The notes: generated by a model from the sequence alone, not told the origin. Shown: positions 43,319 to 53,069, counted from the first letter of the stretch. The stretch is DNA of 64,000 bases from Paucisalibacillus algeriensis (GCF_000577245.1 NZ_CBYO010000020.1:186001-250000); one strand, 5' to 3'. Translations and numbers: made by a program.

Positions 43319-43397
43319 AATCCATTGCCCTCCTTCCTTACTATTATCCCCAATTAAAGAAAACTGAGCCATGGGTCAAGTCCTCTGGCTCATTAAG

Positions 43398-43425
43398 CGG
43401 AGGCACCTGTCCCCATTTTTTGTAG
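43398..43425. repeat. GGCACCTGTCCCC dispersed motif
   Basis: GCGGAGGCACCTGTCCCCAT with a following T-run. A related sequence (CAGGTGC...GCATCTGTCCCC) lies at 60194-60232. Such motifs recur between genes in Bacillaceae; a terminator-like hairpin remnant is likely. Confidence 0.35.
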
Positions 43426-43500
43426 TCATGATTGAGTACTTATAGGTCCCTTCTAATCATATTCTTATAAAAGAAAACGATAAGAAGGAGGTCAAATTAA

Positions 43501-44910
43501 TTGGAAAAAGTTACGGTTCGTTTACGTCCATTAGTTAGCAGGTTAAATATACCTACGGTGATCAAAACAACGATCTTACCGGGTGACTTCATGGAAAGAA
43601 TAGTTATTGCAACCCAGGTCGGGGAGATTTTTCACATTGGAAATGGAGAGATTAGAACTTTCTTAGATATACGCAATCGCATCATAGAACTAGGCACTAA
43701 TGGTGGATATGACGAGAGGGGATTATTGGGGCTGGCATTTCATCCGGAATTTTATTACAACGGCTTGTTTTACCTACATTACTCTGTAGCTGGATCACAA
43801 GGTCCAGGTGCTCTTGCTGAACCTTTTCAGCCTAACCCATGCGATCCTAGTACATTAAATCTAAGTTGGGAAAATAGAGAGACGCAATATGATCATATTG
43901 ATACAGTTGAGGAATGGGTTGTACCTTCTAATGGCGGACCACAAAGGCGTCGGACATTGCTTAACTTAAGAAGACCATTTGCTAATCATAATGGTGTAAA
44001 TAGCCTAAACTTTTCACCGGAAACCGGGAGACTTGTATTAACTACTGGAGATGGTGGATCGGGTTATGACCCATATAACCTAGCACAGGATAATATGGAG
44101 ATTGCTGGAAAGATAATTGAAATTGATGTGAATAGAAATATAACTTTCCATAATCCTCCTATTGTTACACGTTTTAATGAACTCCCCAAAACCATACAAG
44201 AAACCCTCACCGTAATAGTCAAAGGCGTTCGCAATATACCGGGCATCTCCTTTCAAAGGGTTAATAATCAATATATAAAATATGTTGGGAATGTTGGTCA
44301 AGACTTGGTAGAGTCCATCTTTTCTTTCAAAAATTATAAGTCAGTACCAGTAACGCAGCTTCTACAAGCCACTTCCGGAAGTTCTAATCTGAAACAAGAA
44401 GGATTGATTAATCTGGGTTGGCGAGGATGGGAAGGTGCTTTTCCTACTCCAATTATAAGAGACTGCGAGAATCAGTCGGATTTGGATGAGAAAACAATCG
44501 CTTATTACAAAGAGGCAGTGGCGCTTTCAGGGAACCGTCTTCAGCCATTAACGAGTTATTTTCATCAAGATGCCAGACCTGATAAGTTTGCGGGTACTGC
44601 CCTTACAGGTGTTCAAGCCTATATGGGAAATGAAATCCCAGGTTTATCTGGCAGCGTTGTGTTTACTGATGGGGCTAAGAAGGAATCCCAACCACAGGTT
44701 CGAGGAGCTTTAGGATATACCACCGTGAGATCAAATGGCCAACATAATGATTTTCATGAAATTCAAGTGGACTATGACTTTGGGGCTGGGTCCGCTTATT
44801 ATGTTAGTTTAGGAACGAATTGGAATCAAAGCCGATTATATTTAGGGGTATATGGCTCTATAAACGTGACAGATTTTAATCAAGGTACCCTTTTCGAGAT
44901 AGTCCCCTAG
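43501..44910 (+). CDS. PQQ-dependent sugar dehydrogenase-like beta-propeller protein
   Basis: 469 residues of the glucose/sorbosone dehydrogenase (GSDH) family. Characteristic blocks are YDERGLLGLAFHPEF, ANHNGVNSLNFSPETG (PQQ or metal ligand region), TTGDGGSGYDPYNLAQD, and LINLGWRGWEG near the end. A predicted six-bladed propeller uses PQQ as cofactor in characterised members. It starts at TTG 43501 with AAGGAGGT upstream. No signal peptide is present, although family members usually are exported, so the site of action and cofactor are uncertain. Confidence 0.85.
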   Translation: MEKVTVRLRPLVSRLNIPTVIKTTILPGDFMERIVIATQVGEIFHIGNGEIRTFLDIRNRIIELGTNGGYDERGLLGLAFHPEFYYNGLFYLHYSVAGSQGPGALAEPFQPNPCDPSTLNLSWENRETQYDHIDTVEEWVVPSNGGPQRRRTLLNLRRPFANHNGVNSLNFSPETGRLVLTTGDGGSGYDPYNLAQDNMEIAGKIIEIDVNRNITFHNPPIVTRFNELPKTIQETLTVIVKGVRNIPGISFQRVNNQYIKYVGNVGQDLVESIFSFKNYKSVPVTQLLQATSGSSNLKQEGLINLGWRGWEGAFPTPIIRDCENQSDLDEKTIAYYKEAVALSGNRLQPLTSYFHQDARPDKFAGTALTGVQAYMGNEIPGLSGSVVFTDGAKKESQPQVRGALGYTTVRSNGQHNDFHEIQVDYDFGAGSAYYVSLGTNWNQSRLYLGVYGSINVTDFNQGTLFEIVP

Positions 44911-44928
44911 ACTGATTGATTGGTAGGA

Positions 44929-45492
44929 TTATTCGATGATAATGATTTTTATTCGTTTTAAAATGAGTAAAGCCATTTCAACCCATAACCAGCTATAAAG
45001 GAAAGTAAATAGGAAGATACCTCCCGTTGTATGAATTGAAAAGGAATCAGAGCCGACAGGACCTAAAATCGGAAAGCGAAAAATAAACAGCAAACTTATA
45101 ATTCCAATCGTTAAAAGGACGGAGCCTGCAGCGATAATACTTATCCTTTTCCTAAAAAAGTGAAAGGATGCTCCAATGCCAAGTCCTAATAATCCTGTTG
45201 TAAAGGGGAATATAATAAGTTCCGTTGGCTGAAGGACGAATAACAACGTTATAGTTAGAATGTAGGACATGAAGCCAACCGGAATGGAAAACATGGAACA
45301 CAACAGAATAGGTCCAGTTGCAAGTGGACTTATGAAATAACCTATCCCAGGTAAATAGCCACCAGTAGCCTGGAAAATAGCAGCAAAGCAAGCAAAAATA
45401 GAAACTAATAGGAGCTTTTTTGTTCGCTTATAGTTATGGAATGTAACTTGAAATAAACGAACCTCTTCCGAAATAGGTCTCAGAAAATACAC
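44929..45492 (-). CDS. Membrane protein, ECF-transporter S-component-like topology
   Basis: About 187 residues with five or six hydrophobic helices. The helical block FQATGGYLPGIGYFISPLATGPIL has the Gly/Pro-rich look of substrate-binding components of ECF or biotin-type transporters, but I cannot assign it. I chose the GTG at 45492 because GGAGG lies seven bases upstream. It converges with the dehydrogenase-like gene. Confidence 0.68.
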   Translation of the reverse strand: MYFLRPISEEVRLFQVTFHNYKRTKKLLLVSIFACFAAIFQATGGYLPGIGYFISPLATGPILLCSMFSIPVGFMSYILTITLLFVLQPTELIIFPFTTGLLGLGIGASFHFFRKRISIIAAGSVLLTIGIISLLFIFRFPILGPVGSDSFSIHTTGGIFLFTFLYSWLWVEMALLILKRIKIIIIE

Positions 45493-45912
45493 ATCTCCAC
45501 CTCCAATAGATAATACATACATTACCATCGTATTTATATTCTATTAGAGGTGGGAATCATTCATGATGGTCCTAAAGATATAAGTAAAATCATGGCGAAC
45601 TCAGTAAATGTTAGAAAGGAAAATCACGAGTACATAGGTAGCAGCAATTCTACATAGATAGGTAGATTGAAGTATTGGGATGGGAATTGATCAGGATTGA
45701 GATAATGCTAGGAGGGGCGAAGGGGTGTGTGGAAAGATGGTAAGGGCCCTCCATTGAGGACTCATTCTTTGGAATTGCGGCCATGTGGGGAATCTTCTAG
45801 AATTAATTACCTGATTATTATCATTATGATAAATTAAAACGTAAAGTGAGCAAACAACCTGTTCACCATCAAAGGGACACCATTTGGGTAGGTAAAATTA
45901 TTATCCCGTTTT

Positions 45913-45952
45913 CGGAATATTATGTTAGTATCTAAATAGAAATATTTATCTT
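45913..45952 (+). repeat. Degenerate repeat block A, copy 5
   Basis: TCGGAATATTATGTTAGTAT matches the first part of block A; the later part (AAATAGAAATATTTATC) has diverged. It lies about 90 bp before a single-gene unit. The remaining part of the 550-bp gap 45493-46043 shows nothing else. Confidence 0.5.
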
Positions 45953-46043
45953 AGAAGGATCAGAATCCCACTTGTTCCACGGCACCAGGAAAATGGAAAA
46001 AGAATTTTCATACTTTGTTTAAAAAAGATTAGGGAGGCTAATT

Positions 46044-46508
46044 ATGGCATATGTTTCAATCTATACTGTCGGTAGGCTGAATCACCCTATTGAACACCCT
46101 GCCTCACGTGAATTTTACCATGTGGGAAAAAATGTATATCGTCAGGCAAATAATTCAGGTCTTATTGAGGTATTTTCTCCTAACCGAGTTCCTTTTCCTG
46201 AAGATGCTGTAAAGGGTAATGGTCCTCCCATTCTTACACTAACCGTATGGAATAGCCTTCCATCCTTATATCGCTTTACCTATTCCGAACAGCATTCGCA
46301 AGCCTTACGGGATAAAAGCAAATGGATCGAGCCATATCCAGAGAAACGCCAGTCCTATGTAATTTGGTGGGTCGATAAGGTAAAGGATGTCTCATGGCAG
46401 GAGGCATTTAAGCGATATAACTATTATATTCAGCATGGTTCCACTGCCTATGCATTTGATTTTAAACGCGCATTTGATGAAAACGGGGAAATATTCTTGA
46501 TGAAATAG
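46044..46508 (+). CDS. DUF3291 family protein
   Basis: 154 residues, starting MAYVSIYTVGRLNHPIEHPASREF. The blocks LTLTVWNSLPSLYRFTYSE and YVIWWVDKVKDVSWQEAFKR are typical of DUF3291, a ferredoxin-like fold related to antibiotic-biosynthesis monooxygenases. GGGAGGC precedes the ATG. The function is unknown. The LURP-one gene follows after about 35 bp. Confidence 0.85.
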   Translation: MAYVSIYTVGRLNHPIEHPASREFYHVGKNVYRQANNSGLIEVFSPNRVPFPEDAVKGNGPPILTLTVWNSLPSLYRFTYSEQHSQALRDKSKWIEPYPEKRQSYVIWWVDKVKDVSWQEAFKRYNYYIQHGSTAYAFDFKRAFDENGEIFLMK

Positions 46509-46544
46509 TATAATCTTAGCTTATGAAATGAAAGGTGGCATACG

Positions 46545-47048
46545 ATGAAACAACTTTATATTAAACAAAAGGTATTCAGTCTAAGTGAAAAATTTACTGT
46601 GAAGGATCAAACGGAGAACGATGTTTATTTCGTAGAGGGTAGCTTTTTGAAGGTCCCTAAGACATTCTCCATAATGAATACAACAAGAGAAGAAGTTGCT
46701 TTTATCACGAAAAAGGTATTTAGCTTTTTACCGAAGTTTTTGGTTGAGGTAAATGGCCAAGAAGTGTTAACCATTAAGAAGGAGTTTTCCTTTTTAAAAG
46801 CTCGTTATACGATTGATGCTGTTGGAATAGAAGTACAAGGTAATTGGTGGGATATGGACTTTCAAGTTTTACAGCACGGTGAAGTCGTTGGGAAGGTGAG
46901 TAAGGAATGGTTCACTTGGGGTGATAGCTATAAGGTTCAGGTATTTGATGAAGCGATGGAGACTATCGTTATAGCGGTTGTGGTCGCCATTGATTGTGTG
47001 AAGGATGATGAAGCTAATGCAGCGACTTCCTCTATAACAACAACTTAA
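46545..47048 (+). CDS. LURP-one-related protein (YxjI-like)
   Basis: 167 residues with the scramblase/tubby-like beta-barrel pattern of LURP-one-related proteins: MKQLYIKQKVFSLSEKF, FLPKFLVEVNG, VQGNWWDMDFQV and the C-terminal helix TIVIAVVVAIDCVKDDE. AAAGGTGGC precedes the ATG. The role is unknown. It is probably cotranscribed with the DUF3291 gene. Confidence 0.86.
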   Translation: MKQLYIKQKVFSLSEKFTVKDQTENDVYFVEGSFLKVPKTFSIMNTTREEVAFITKKVFSFLPKFLVEVNGQEVLTIKKEFSFLKARYTIDAVGIEVQGNWWDMDFQVLQHGEVVGKVSKEWFTWGDSYKVQVFDEAMETIVIAVVVAIDCVKDDEANAATSSITTT

Positions 47049-47319
47049 GTTTCCTCTTGAATAAGATTCCAACCAAGTTAAGCTTCAGTGTGGTCTATTT
47101 TAGGTTGGCGACAAAGCATGGAATACTTCACCTTGGAAGATAACCGAACAATGTATAAGAAAAGCTATTAGCCCATTATCCAGATAGGGAGAATGGGATT
47201 TATATTTATATTATTAGGTCCTATAATTTATTAGACTTGAATCTAAAAAGTTGTGGGATGTTGGAGATGAAGGTGGTTATAAATTGGTTGAAACAGCTGG
47301 AATTGGAAAGGGGTATTCT

Positions 47320-48150
47320 ATGATTTCTGAACTAAATAAGAACGAGTTTTATAGATGCAAAAGTTTAATAAATCAGCATGGTCAATTAGAAGTTAAAGCA
47401 GTAGTAGAAGGTATTAATCCAGGTCGTATCTTTGTTGATAATATCACTTCTCCTAATTCTGGACTAGTTTGGTTAGGTAATAATGATGGATTTCTCTTTA
47501 TTGGAAATGAAGAAAATGAGTCGTTTAATAGCCAAATTAATCATTTCATTGATACCGTGATCATACCAGATGCAAAAAAGGTCGGATTAAATTGGTTCGA
47601 AGCAATTGGTAATCACGCAAAATGGAATAAGGTTATAGAGAAGATATTTGAACATCGTAAATTAGGAAGCTGGAATCAGAAAGTGTATATGCTACCAGAT
47701 GAGGGCTATAAAGCTAAGAATGAACCTGTCATAGAACAAGGGTATAGAGTTATGGAAATCGATAAAGCTCTCTATGAAAATACTAAAAACGAAATTAATA
47801 ATATTACATTCTTACACGCCCAAATTTTAGAGTATTGGTCTTCCCCTGATGATTTTATGAGTAATGGAATTGGTTATTGTATGGTACACAACAAAGAAAT
47901 TATTAGTATTTGCTTTTCAGGTTTCGTGGTTGAGAATGTACATTGTATAAATATTGAAACGGAAGAGGCTCATCGTGGGAAAAAACTAGCGCAAAAGTTA
48001 GCCCATATGTATGTCAAAGATTGTTTGGAGAATGATCGTGTACCGTATTGGGACTGTATGGAAGGTAATAAGCCTTCTATTGCAATTGCGGAAAACATAG
48101 GGTTAACCAATGTATTTAATTATATAGGATATGAGTTTTCATTTGATTAA
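47320..48150 (+). CDS. Two-domain GNAT acetyltransferase (PF12746-like)
   Basis: About 276 residues. I chose the ATG at 47320 because GGAAAGGGG lies six bases upstream; the ORF is open further upstream. The C-terminal half has the GNAT pattern IETEEAHRGKKLAQKLAH (loop RGKKLA) and a final VPYWDCMEGNKPSIAIAENIG block. It fits the GNAT_acetyltr_2 group. The substrate is unknown. It is a single gene. Confidence 0.8.
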   Translation: MISELNKNEFYRCKSLINQHGQLEVKAVVEGINPGRIFVDNITSPNSGLVWLGNNDGFLFIGNEENESFNSQINHFIDTVIIPDAKKVGLNWFEAIGNHAKWNKVIEKIFEHRKLGSWNQKVYMLPDEGYKAKNEPVIEQGYRVMEIDKALYENTKNEINNITFLHAQILEYWSSPDDFMSNGIGYCMVHNKEIISICFSGFVVENVHCINIETEEAHRGKKLAQKLAHMYVKDCLENDRVPYWDCMEGNKPSIAIAENIGLTNVFNYIGYEFSFD

Positions 48151-48233
48151 AGTGATTCTAAATCTAATTAGTCTGGATCTTTCTTCTTCTAATAATTAAG
48201 AGTTTATTGATTTATAAAAAGTGGGTGTTCCTT

Positions 48234-48503
48234 ATGAGTTAAAAATGGCTAGAATGGGCGAGAAGGATTCAATCATTATCACAAGCAGGATTAACCTTTA
48301 CAAAAGATGTTTATGACATCGAACGGTATGAAGAACTGCGAAACATAAGTGCAGAGATTATAAAAGAACATTCTGGATTGGAAATGCAAGTTGTTAAGGA
48401 TTTATTTACTCATGATACAGGTTACCAAACCCCAAAGATAGATGTACGTGGGGCTGTATTTAGAGATAATAAAATTCTAATAGACATAAGTATGTTAGTA
48501 TGA
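48234..48503 (+). pseudogene. NUDIX hydrolase pseudogene (N-terminal part only)
   Basis: From ATG at 48234 the frame is M-S-stop-K-W-L-E-W. The third codon is TAA where family members usually have CAA, so one base change kills the start. The following 83 codons encode the NUDIX N-terminal domain (RRIQSLSQAGLTFTKDVYDI, then TPKIDVRGAVFRDNKIL). The gene ends at 48503 before the NUDIX box, so the catalytic part is missing. Confidence 0.85.
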
Positions 48504-48606
48504 GCAGAATATTCCAAGTGGGGCTTCAGCAGTATCCGATAAATTGAAATATACAAATAAGTTAGGGGAGTAGGACAAGCTCTAAAGATAAGAGGAGATA
48601 GATAGG

Positions 48607-49077
48607 ATGCCATATTTGCAAAAGGTAGAGGCAATTGAAGAGGAAGTATTACATAATCTTATTCAGTTTTATATATATGAATTCAGTAAATACATTCCTA
48701 GTATAAGAGTGGAACATAATGGTGCATACAAGCCATTTAATTTAGAAAAATATTGGATACAGAATAACTTCCATGCTTATTTCGTTAAGGAAGAAACTGA
48801 ATTAATTGGATTTGCACTTGTGGAAAGCGCAATAGAAACAAGCCCAAACACAATAGAAGAGTTTTTTATTATGGCTAAATATCGTGGTAAGGGCTACGGT
48901 AAGAAGATTGCCAAAGAATTGTTTTCAATGTTTCCTGGTAATTGGGAAATTACTCAAATTGAAAATAACAGGCCAGCACATGCTTTTTGGCAAGGGTTGA
49001 TAAATGACATTACGAATGGCAAATTTATAGAACGTTTTGAAGAAGGGAAGTACATTCAAGAGTTTAATATAAGTTAA
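48607..49077 (+). CDS. GNAT-family N-acetyltransferase
   Basis: 156 residues. The GNAT core EEFFIMAKYRGKGYGKKIAKEL contains the acetyl-CoA loop RGKGYG. GGAGATAGATAGG precedes the ATG. The end ENNRPAHAFWQGLIND fits small YjcF-like acetyltransferases. It follows the dead NUDIX gene by about 100 bp, and they may once have shared a transcript. Confidence 0.85.
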   Translation: MPYLQKVEAIEEEVLHNLIQFYIYEFSKYIPSIRVEHNGAYKPFNLEKYWIQNNFHAYFVKEETELIGFALVESAIETSPNTIEEFFIMAKYRGKGYGKKIAKELFSMFPGNWEITQIENNRPAHAFWQGLINDITNGKFIERFEEGKYIQEFNIS

Positions 49078-49153
49078 ACCTTTTGAATATAGCACCCATA
49101 AAATATAGTAGGTTATATATAAATAGATTACCTGAATAGGAGAGAATGTAAAA

Positions 49154-49345
49154 GTGGAAAATAAAGCTCGAATAGTTATTACGCTTATATGTAGTGTGTT
49201 AATATTTGCAGCTGGTTTATTAAGAATCCTATCTGAATCATCATCTTCACCAACTTCTATGGTTGTAGCATATGTATTCTTAATCACCGGATTAATCGGA
49301 GTTGTTGCAAACAGTATAGTACTTAGAAAGGTATTAGCTAAATGA
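49154..49345 (+). CDS. Small two-helix membrane protein
   Basis: 63 residues from a GTG start (GGAGAGAATG upstream). Two hydrophobic segments (ITLICSVLIFAAGLL and VVAYVFLITGLIGVVAN) flank a serine-rich turn. No family is recognised. It is the last gene of the accessory region, just before a strong terminator. Confidence 0.6.
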   Translation: MENKARIVITLICSVLIFAAGLLRILSESSSSPTSMVVAYVFLITGLIGVVANSIVLRKVLAK

Positions 49346-49369
49346 CTAGAAGGACTTTTCTAAATGGAA

Positions 49370-49400
49370 ATGGCCTAGTTCGATGTGTGAACTAGGCCAT
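49370..49400. terminator. Bidirectional terminator
   Basis: ATGGCCTAGTTC pairs perfectly with GAACTAGGCCAT around a seven-base loop. It lies between the small membrane protein and the converging F420-ligase-like gene. Confidence 0.85.
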
Positions 49401-49408
49401 CATAATTC

Positions 49409-50602
49409 TTATTTTGTATAATTATCAAAGTACCCCTGAATATAAATCATCGGCGTTCCCTTGTCTCCACTACCAGAAGTCAAATCGGATAAAGAACCGA
49501 TTAAATCTGTTAATTTACGGGGGGTTGTACCCTGTGCTTCCATTGCGCCAACAAGGTCTTCATTTTTATTCTGAATGTATTCAGAAATGGCTTTTTTAAG
49601 CTCTTCTCCACGAAGATGAGCAAAGTTGTTATCCGCTAAATATTTTAACTTCACTTCATTCGGAGTACCTTCAAGCCCTGCGGTGTAAGCGGGTGATACT
49701 ACTGGATCTGCTAGTTCCCAGATTTTTCCGACTGGATCTTTGAAAGCTCCATCACCATAAACCATCACTTCAACTGTTTTTCCGGTTACTTCTTTTAATT
49801 TTGCTTGAATACCATCCACAATTGGTTGGCATTCATTTGGGAATAATTTTACGCTTTCTTCTGTTGATTTATTGGATCCAAGTAGACCGTAATCTTTGTT
49901 AAAGCCACTACCATTGATGGACTCTGTAAGGATATCATCAAGTCCGAAAACTTTTTCTGCCCCACTACTGGTCAGAATGCGCTTTGTTCTGAATCGAGAG
50001 TGAATATCACAGGTTAATACATTCTTTGTATAGTCCAAAATGGTTTTTGCATTATTGGAGAAGATAACTTCACAAGTAGCACCTTCTGCTTCAATTAATT
50101 CTTTATAGTATTCGATATAATCCACACCTGTAAATGGATGTGTTTTATGACCGAAATGCTTACGGAAGTCAGCTTCTGACAATACATCAGTCCATGGATT
50201 AATTCCTTTTATATCAAGCTCATCAATGTCAACTAAATGATTACCCACTTCATCAGATGGGTAGCTTAACATTAGGACAATACGCTTTGTCCCTCTTGCA
50301 ATACCTTTTAATATGTTTGAAAAGCGGTTACGACTAAGGATTGGGAAAATGACACCAACAGTATCTTCACCGAACTTTGCTTTTACATCTGTTGCAATAT
50401 CATCAATGGATGCGTAGTTTCCTTGTGCACGAGCGACAACTGATTCTGTTATGGTTACAATATCGCGATCCTCAATGGAATAGCCTTCCTTTTCTGCTGT
50501 ATGTAATACCGTATTTACTACTATTTCTTCAATATTATCTCCAGTATTAATGATTGGTCCGCGTAGTCCGCGTACGACTGTTCCAACTAATCTTTCCAAC
50601 AT
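49409..50602 (-). CDS. Coenzyme F420-0:L-glutamate ligase-like protein
   Basis: 397 residues of the CofE/FbiB N-terminal-type ligase family: RGLRGPIINTGDNIEEIV, then DIVTITESVVARAQGNYA and a conserved Gly-rich part VYGDGAFKDPVGKIWELADP. Known members add gamma-glutamate to F420-0. Firmicutes carry stand-alone paralogues with no F420 pathway, and no other F420 genes are seen here, so the substrate may differ. GAGATAATG context precedes the ATG. It is divergent from a LysR regulator that may control it. Confidence 0.85.
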   Translation of the reverse strand: MLERLVGTVVRGLRGPIINTGDNIEEIVVNTVLHTAEKEGYSIEDRDIVTITESVVARAQGNYASIDDIATDVKAKFGEDTVGVIFPILSRNRFSNILKGIARGTKRIVLMLSYPSDEVGNHLVDIDELDIKGINPWTDVLSEADFRKHFGHKTHPFTGVDYIEYYKELIEAEGATCEVIFSNNAKTILDYTKNVLTCDIHSRFRTKRILTSSGAEKVFGLDDILTESINGSGFNKDYGLLGSNKSTEESVKLFPNECQPIVDGIQAKLKEVTGKTVEVMVYGDGAFKDPVGKIWELADPVVSPAYTAGLEGTPNEVKLKYLADNNFAHLRGEELKKAISEYIQNKNEDLVGAMEAQGTTPRKLTDLIGSLSDLTSGSGDKGTPMIYIQGYFDNYTK

Positions 50603-50727
50603 TATCTCTCCTCAAATAAGAGTATACTTCCTAATGGGTATTATTTATTGAACCCTTTGTTACTATACCTCGTTCATTGCTATAAGTAAAATTAATATTT
50701 ATAATATCTGATATAAGGAGTGATTAT

Positions 50728-51612
50728 ATGGTTGGGAAATTGGATTTATATCGTATATTTAATGCAGTAAGCAAGAATAAAAGTTTTTCCAAGGCAGCAA
50801 TCGAACTATATATGACACAACCTGCAGTAAGTCAAGCAATCTCAAGACTGGAGAAGGAATTAGATATACAATTGTTCAACCGAACATCGAGGGGCGTTGA
50901 ATTAACTGTTGAAGGTAAACTATTACATGAACATGTAACAACAGCACTGGGAATGATTCAAGTTGCAGAAGATAAACTTTCAGAGTTTAAAACATTACAA
51001 ACGGGACAATTACGTATTGGGGTTGGGGATACCATTTCTCGTTACTTTTTATTGCCCTATTTAGAGGAGTTTCATCAAGCATACCCAGGGATTACGTTAA
51101 ATATCTTAAATAGAACCACATCTGAAATCATCAAGTTGATAAAATCCGGTAAAGCAGAGGTAGGGATATGTAATTTACCAGTAGAGGACGACCAACTCCA
51201 AGTAATACCATGTAAAGAAATCCAAGATACGTTTGTCTGTGGAGAGAAGTATAAAGAAATCGCGGAAACACCAATAAGTTTAAATCATTTAATGAAACTT
51301 CCATTGATTTTCTTAGAGAGGAAATCAAATTCACGTATGTTTGTGGAGAATTTCCTGAAAGAAAGGGGATATCATGTATCACCTGTATTTGAGCTCGGGT
51401 CCTATGACTTGGTCCTGGAATTCACCAAAATAAACTTAGGTATTTCGTGTGTAATTAAAGAGTTTGCCAAGGAGTACTTGGAGAGAGGGGATCTTTACGA
51501 GGTTCGATTAGAAGAGGAGATTCCCAAAAGGAGTATCGGTATATGCTATTTAAAACATGTGCCATTATCACGTGCGGCTAGGAAATTTGTAGAACAAATT
51601 AAGACCTTCTAA
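50728..51612 (+). CDS. LysR-family transcriptional regulator
   Basis: 294 residues. The N-terminal winged helix FSKAAIELYMTQPAVSQAISRLEKEL is canonical, followed by a substrate-binding LysR effector domain (GQLRIGVGDTISRYFLLPYLEEF). AAGGAG precedes the ATG. It resembles CysL-like regulators. Its divergent neighbour is the F420-ligase-like gene, the natural target. The 125-bp intergenic stretch is AT-rich; no single T-N11-A site stands out. Confidence 0.88.
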   Translation: MVGKLDLYRIFNAVSKNKSFSKAAIELYMTQPAVSQAISRLEKELDIQLFNRTSRGVELTVEGKLLHEHVTTALGMIQVAEDKLSEFKTLQTGQLRIGVGDTISRYFLLPYLEEFHQAYPGITLNILNRTTSEIIKLIKSGKAEVGICNLPVEDDQLQVIPCKEIQDTFVCGEKYKEIAETPISLNHLMKLPLIFLERKSNSRMFVENFLKERGYHVSPVFELGSYDLVLEFTKINLGISCVIKEFAKEYLERGDLYEVRLEEEIPKRSIGICYLKHVPLSRAARKFVEQIKTF

Positions 51613-51791
51613 ATTTAATGAAACTACTTTATAATTTGTGAGATCCAATCCTTGTATAAGCCTAAAGTAGCACGACTACAGCCATGGTTTTATCGTCCTT
51701 TGTCCTCATAATCACTACTTTATCCTTATATTACAAGTAAAAATATTGTGTTAGAATGTTACCAGTTTGTAATAATGGAGGTTGGGAAATA

Positions 51792-53069
51792 TTGGGCAGA
51801 ATATGGATGCTTCTTGTCACCATGATGCTAGCAGTACTGATTGTTAGTGGTTGCGGAAATGATAAGGAAGAAGCAAAGGCAGATGAGAAAGAAAATGTCT
51901 CAGAAGAGAAAAATGAAGAAGTAGAGAAGGAAGAAGAACAGGAAGAATCGGAGACAGAAGAGGTAGAAAAAACAGAAGAAGCTGTAGAAACGAATGCAAG
52001 TGATTTTTCAGAATTAATTACGTATATGGAAAACGAAACACAAGGAACAGCAAAGGTTCTCTATGAGAACAAGGAACCACAGGTACATAATATGGATGGT
52101 GTGACGGTATCTTTAGATGCCTACACCCTAGTTGAGTTAAATGATTTCCATACAGATTTTAGTATTCCTTTTAATGATGAGACTAATGGTGGTGTCATTG
52201 TTGCACAATATACGGTGACAAATGAATTGGACAAGGATGTTTATTATATGCCTGCTTTCTATTTGTCATTCACAGGTGCAGAGAAGGATTATAATAACTA
52301 TAGAGATTTACTACCTGAAGAAGATCAATTACCAGTAAAATTATCACCATCAAATGATTACGTGCTTAAAGCTGGTGAATCTGTAACAGGTTACTACACA
52401 TACCCGTTTGGTAAAACACACCTAAAAACAGCATTGGAAGTATCAACTGTAGCGGTAGATGTTCCTGCAGCCCAAGCGGTTAAGGGCGACTTTGGAAACC
52501 CAATTGGGTCAGATGGCCAGTTTACATTGAGTTTAAATGAAGCTGGTGCGGAAAAAGTTGCAGCTAATGAGGCTTTTTATAAGGATAAGGTTACAGTAGA
52601 TGATATGGGTGAAAAGAAAATGCTGAAGGAAGAGTCAGGTATCGGTAAAAGTGAACAATTAGGTGATGTTACCGTTACGTTAGACGGATATCAGTTTACA
52701 GAATTTACTCCGAATGAAGTAGAAGCTCCACGTTTTACAGATTGGACGAATGGAATTGTACTCTTAACCGTTAAGTTCAACCTTGATAACAAAGGATCTG
52801 ATGCTATTGGATTATCATCCATGAGCTCTACGCTTACTGTTAATGATGGTGCTCAGTACATGTTCGATCAAGGGATGTTACTAGATTATAGCTATGATGA
52901 CCTAATCGATGCAGGAGAGTCTGGTGAGTATCTACAAATCTACGTATTGGACAAAGAGCAATATGAAAAGATTTGGAAGGATAAATCTTTTGAAATCGAG
53001 TTTGGACCAATTAAAGCTCAAGATGCAACAGATCTTTCTAAAGGGAAAACGGCAATTTTTGAGTTTTAG
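51792..53069 (+). CDS. DUF5068-type lipoprotein with acidic linker
   Basis: About 425 residues. I chose the TTG at 51792, about ten bases after GGAGG; it gives MGRIWMLLVTMM and the lipobox LIVSGC. A very acidic, Glu/Lys-rich linker of about 50 residues follows (EEVEKEEEQEESETEEVEK), then two homologous beta-rich domains (MDGVTVSLDAYTLVEL and LGDVTVTLDGYQFTEF) like DUF5068/DUF4352. It is attached to the outer face of the membrane. The function is unknown. Confidence 0.8.
   Translation: MGRIWMLLVTMMLAVLIVSGCGNDKEEAKADEKENVSEEKNEEVEKEEEQEESETEEVEKTEEAVETNASDFSELITYMENETQGTAKVLYENKEPQVHNMDGVTVSLDAYTLVELNDFHTDFSIPFNDETNGGVIVAQYTVTNELDKDVYYMPAFYLSFTGAEKDYNNYRDLLPEEDQLPVKLSPSNDYVLKAGESVTGYYTYPFGKTHLKTALEVSTVAVDVPAAQAVKGDFGNPIGSDGQFTLSLNEAGAEKVAANEAFYKDKVTVDDMGEKKMLKEESGIGKSEQLGDVTVTLDGYQFTEFTPNEVEAPRFTDWTNGIVLLTVKFNLDNKGSDAIGLSSMSSTLTVNDGAQYMFDQGMLLDYSYDDLIDAGESGEYLQIYVLDKEQYEKIWKDKSFEIEFGPIKAQDATDLSKGKTAIFEF

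Noticed and set aside
44064-44301. Two antisense ORFs in the sugar dehydrogenase-like gene
   Set aside because: They are short shadows without start signals.
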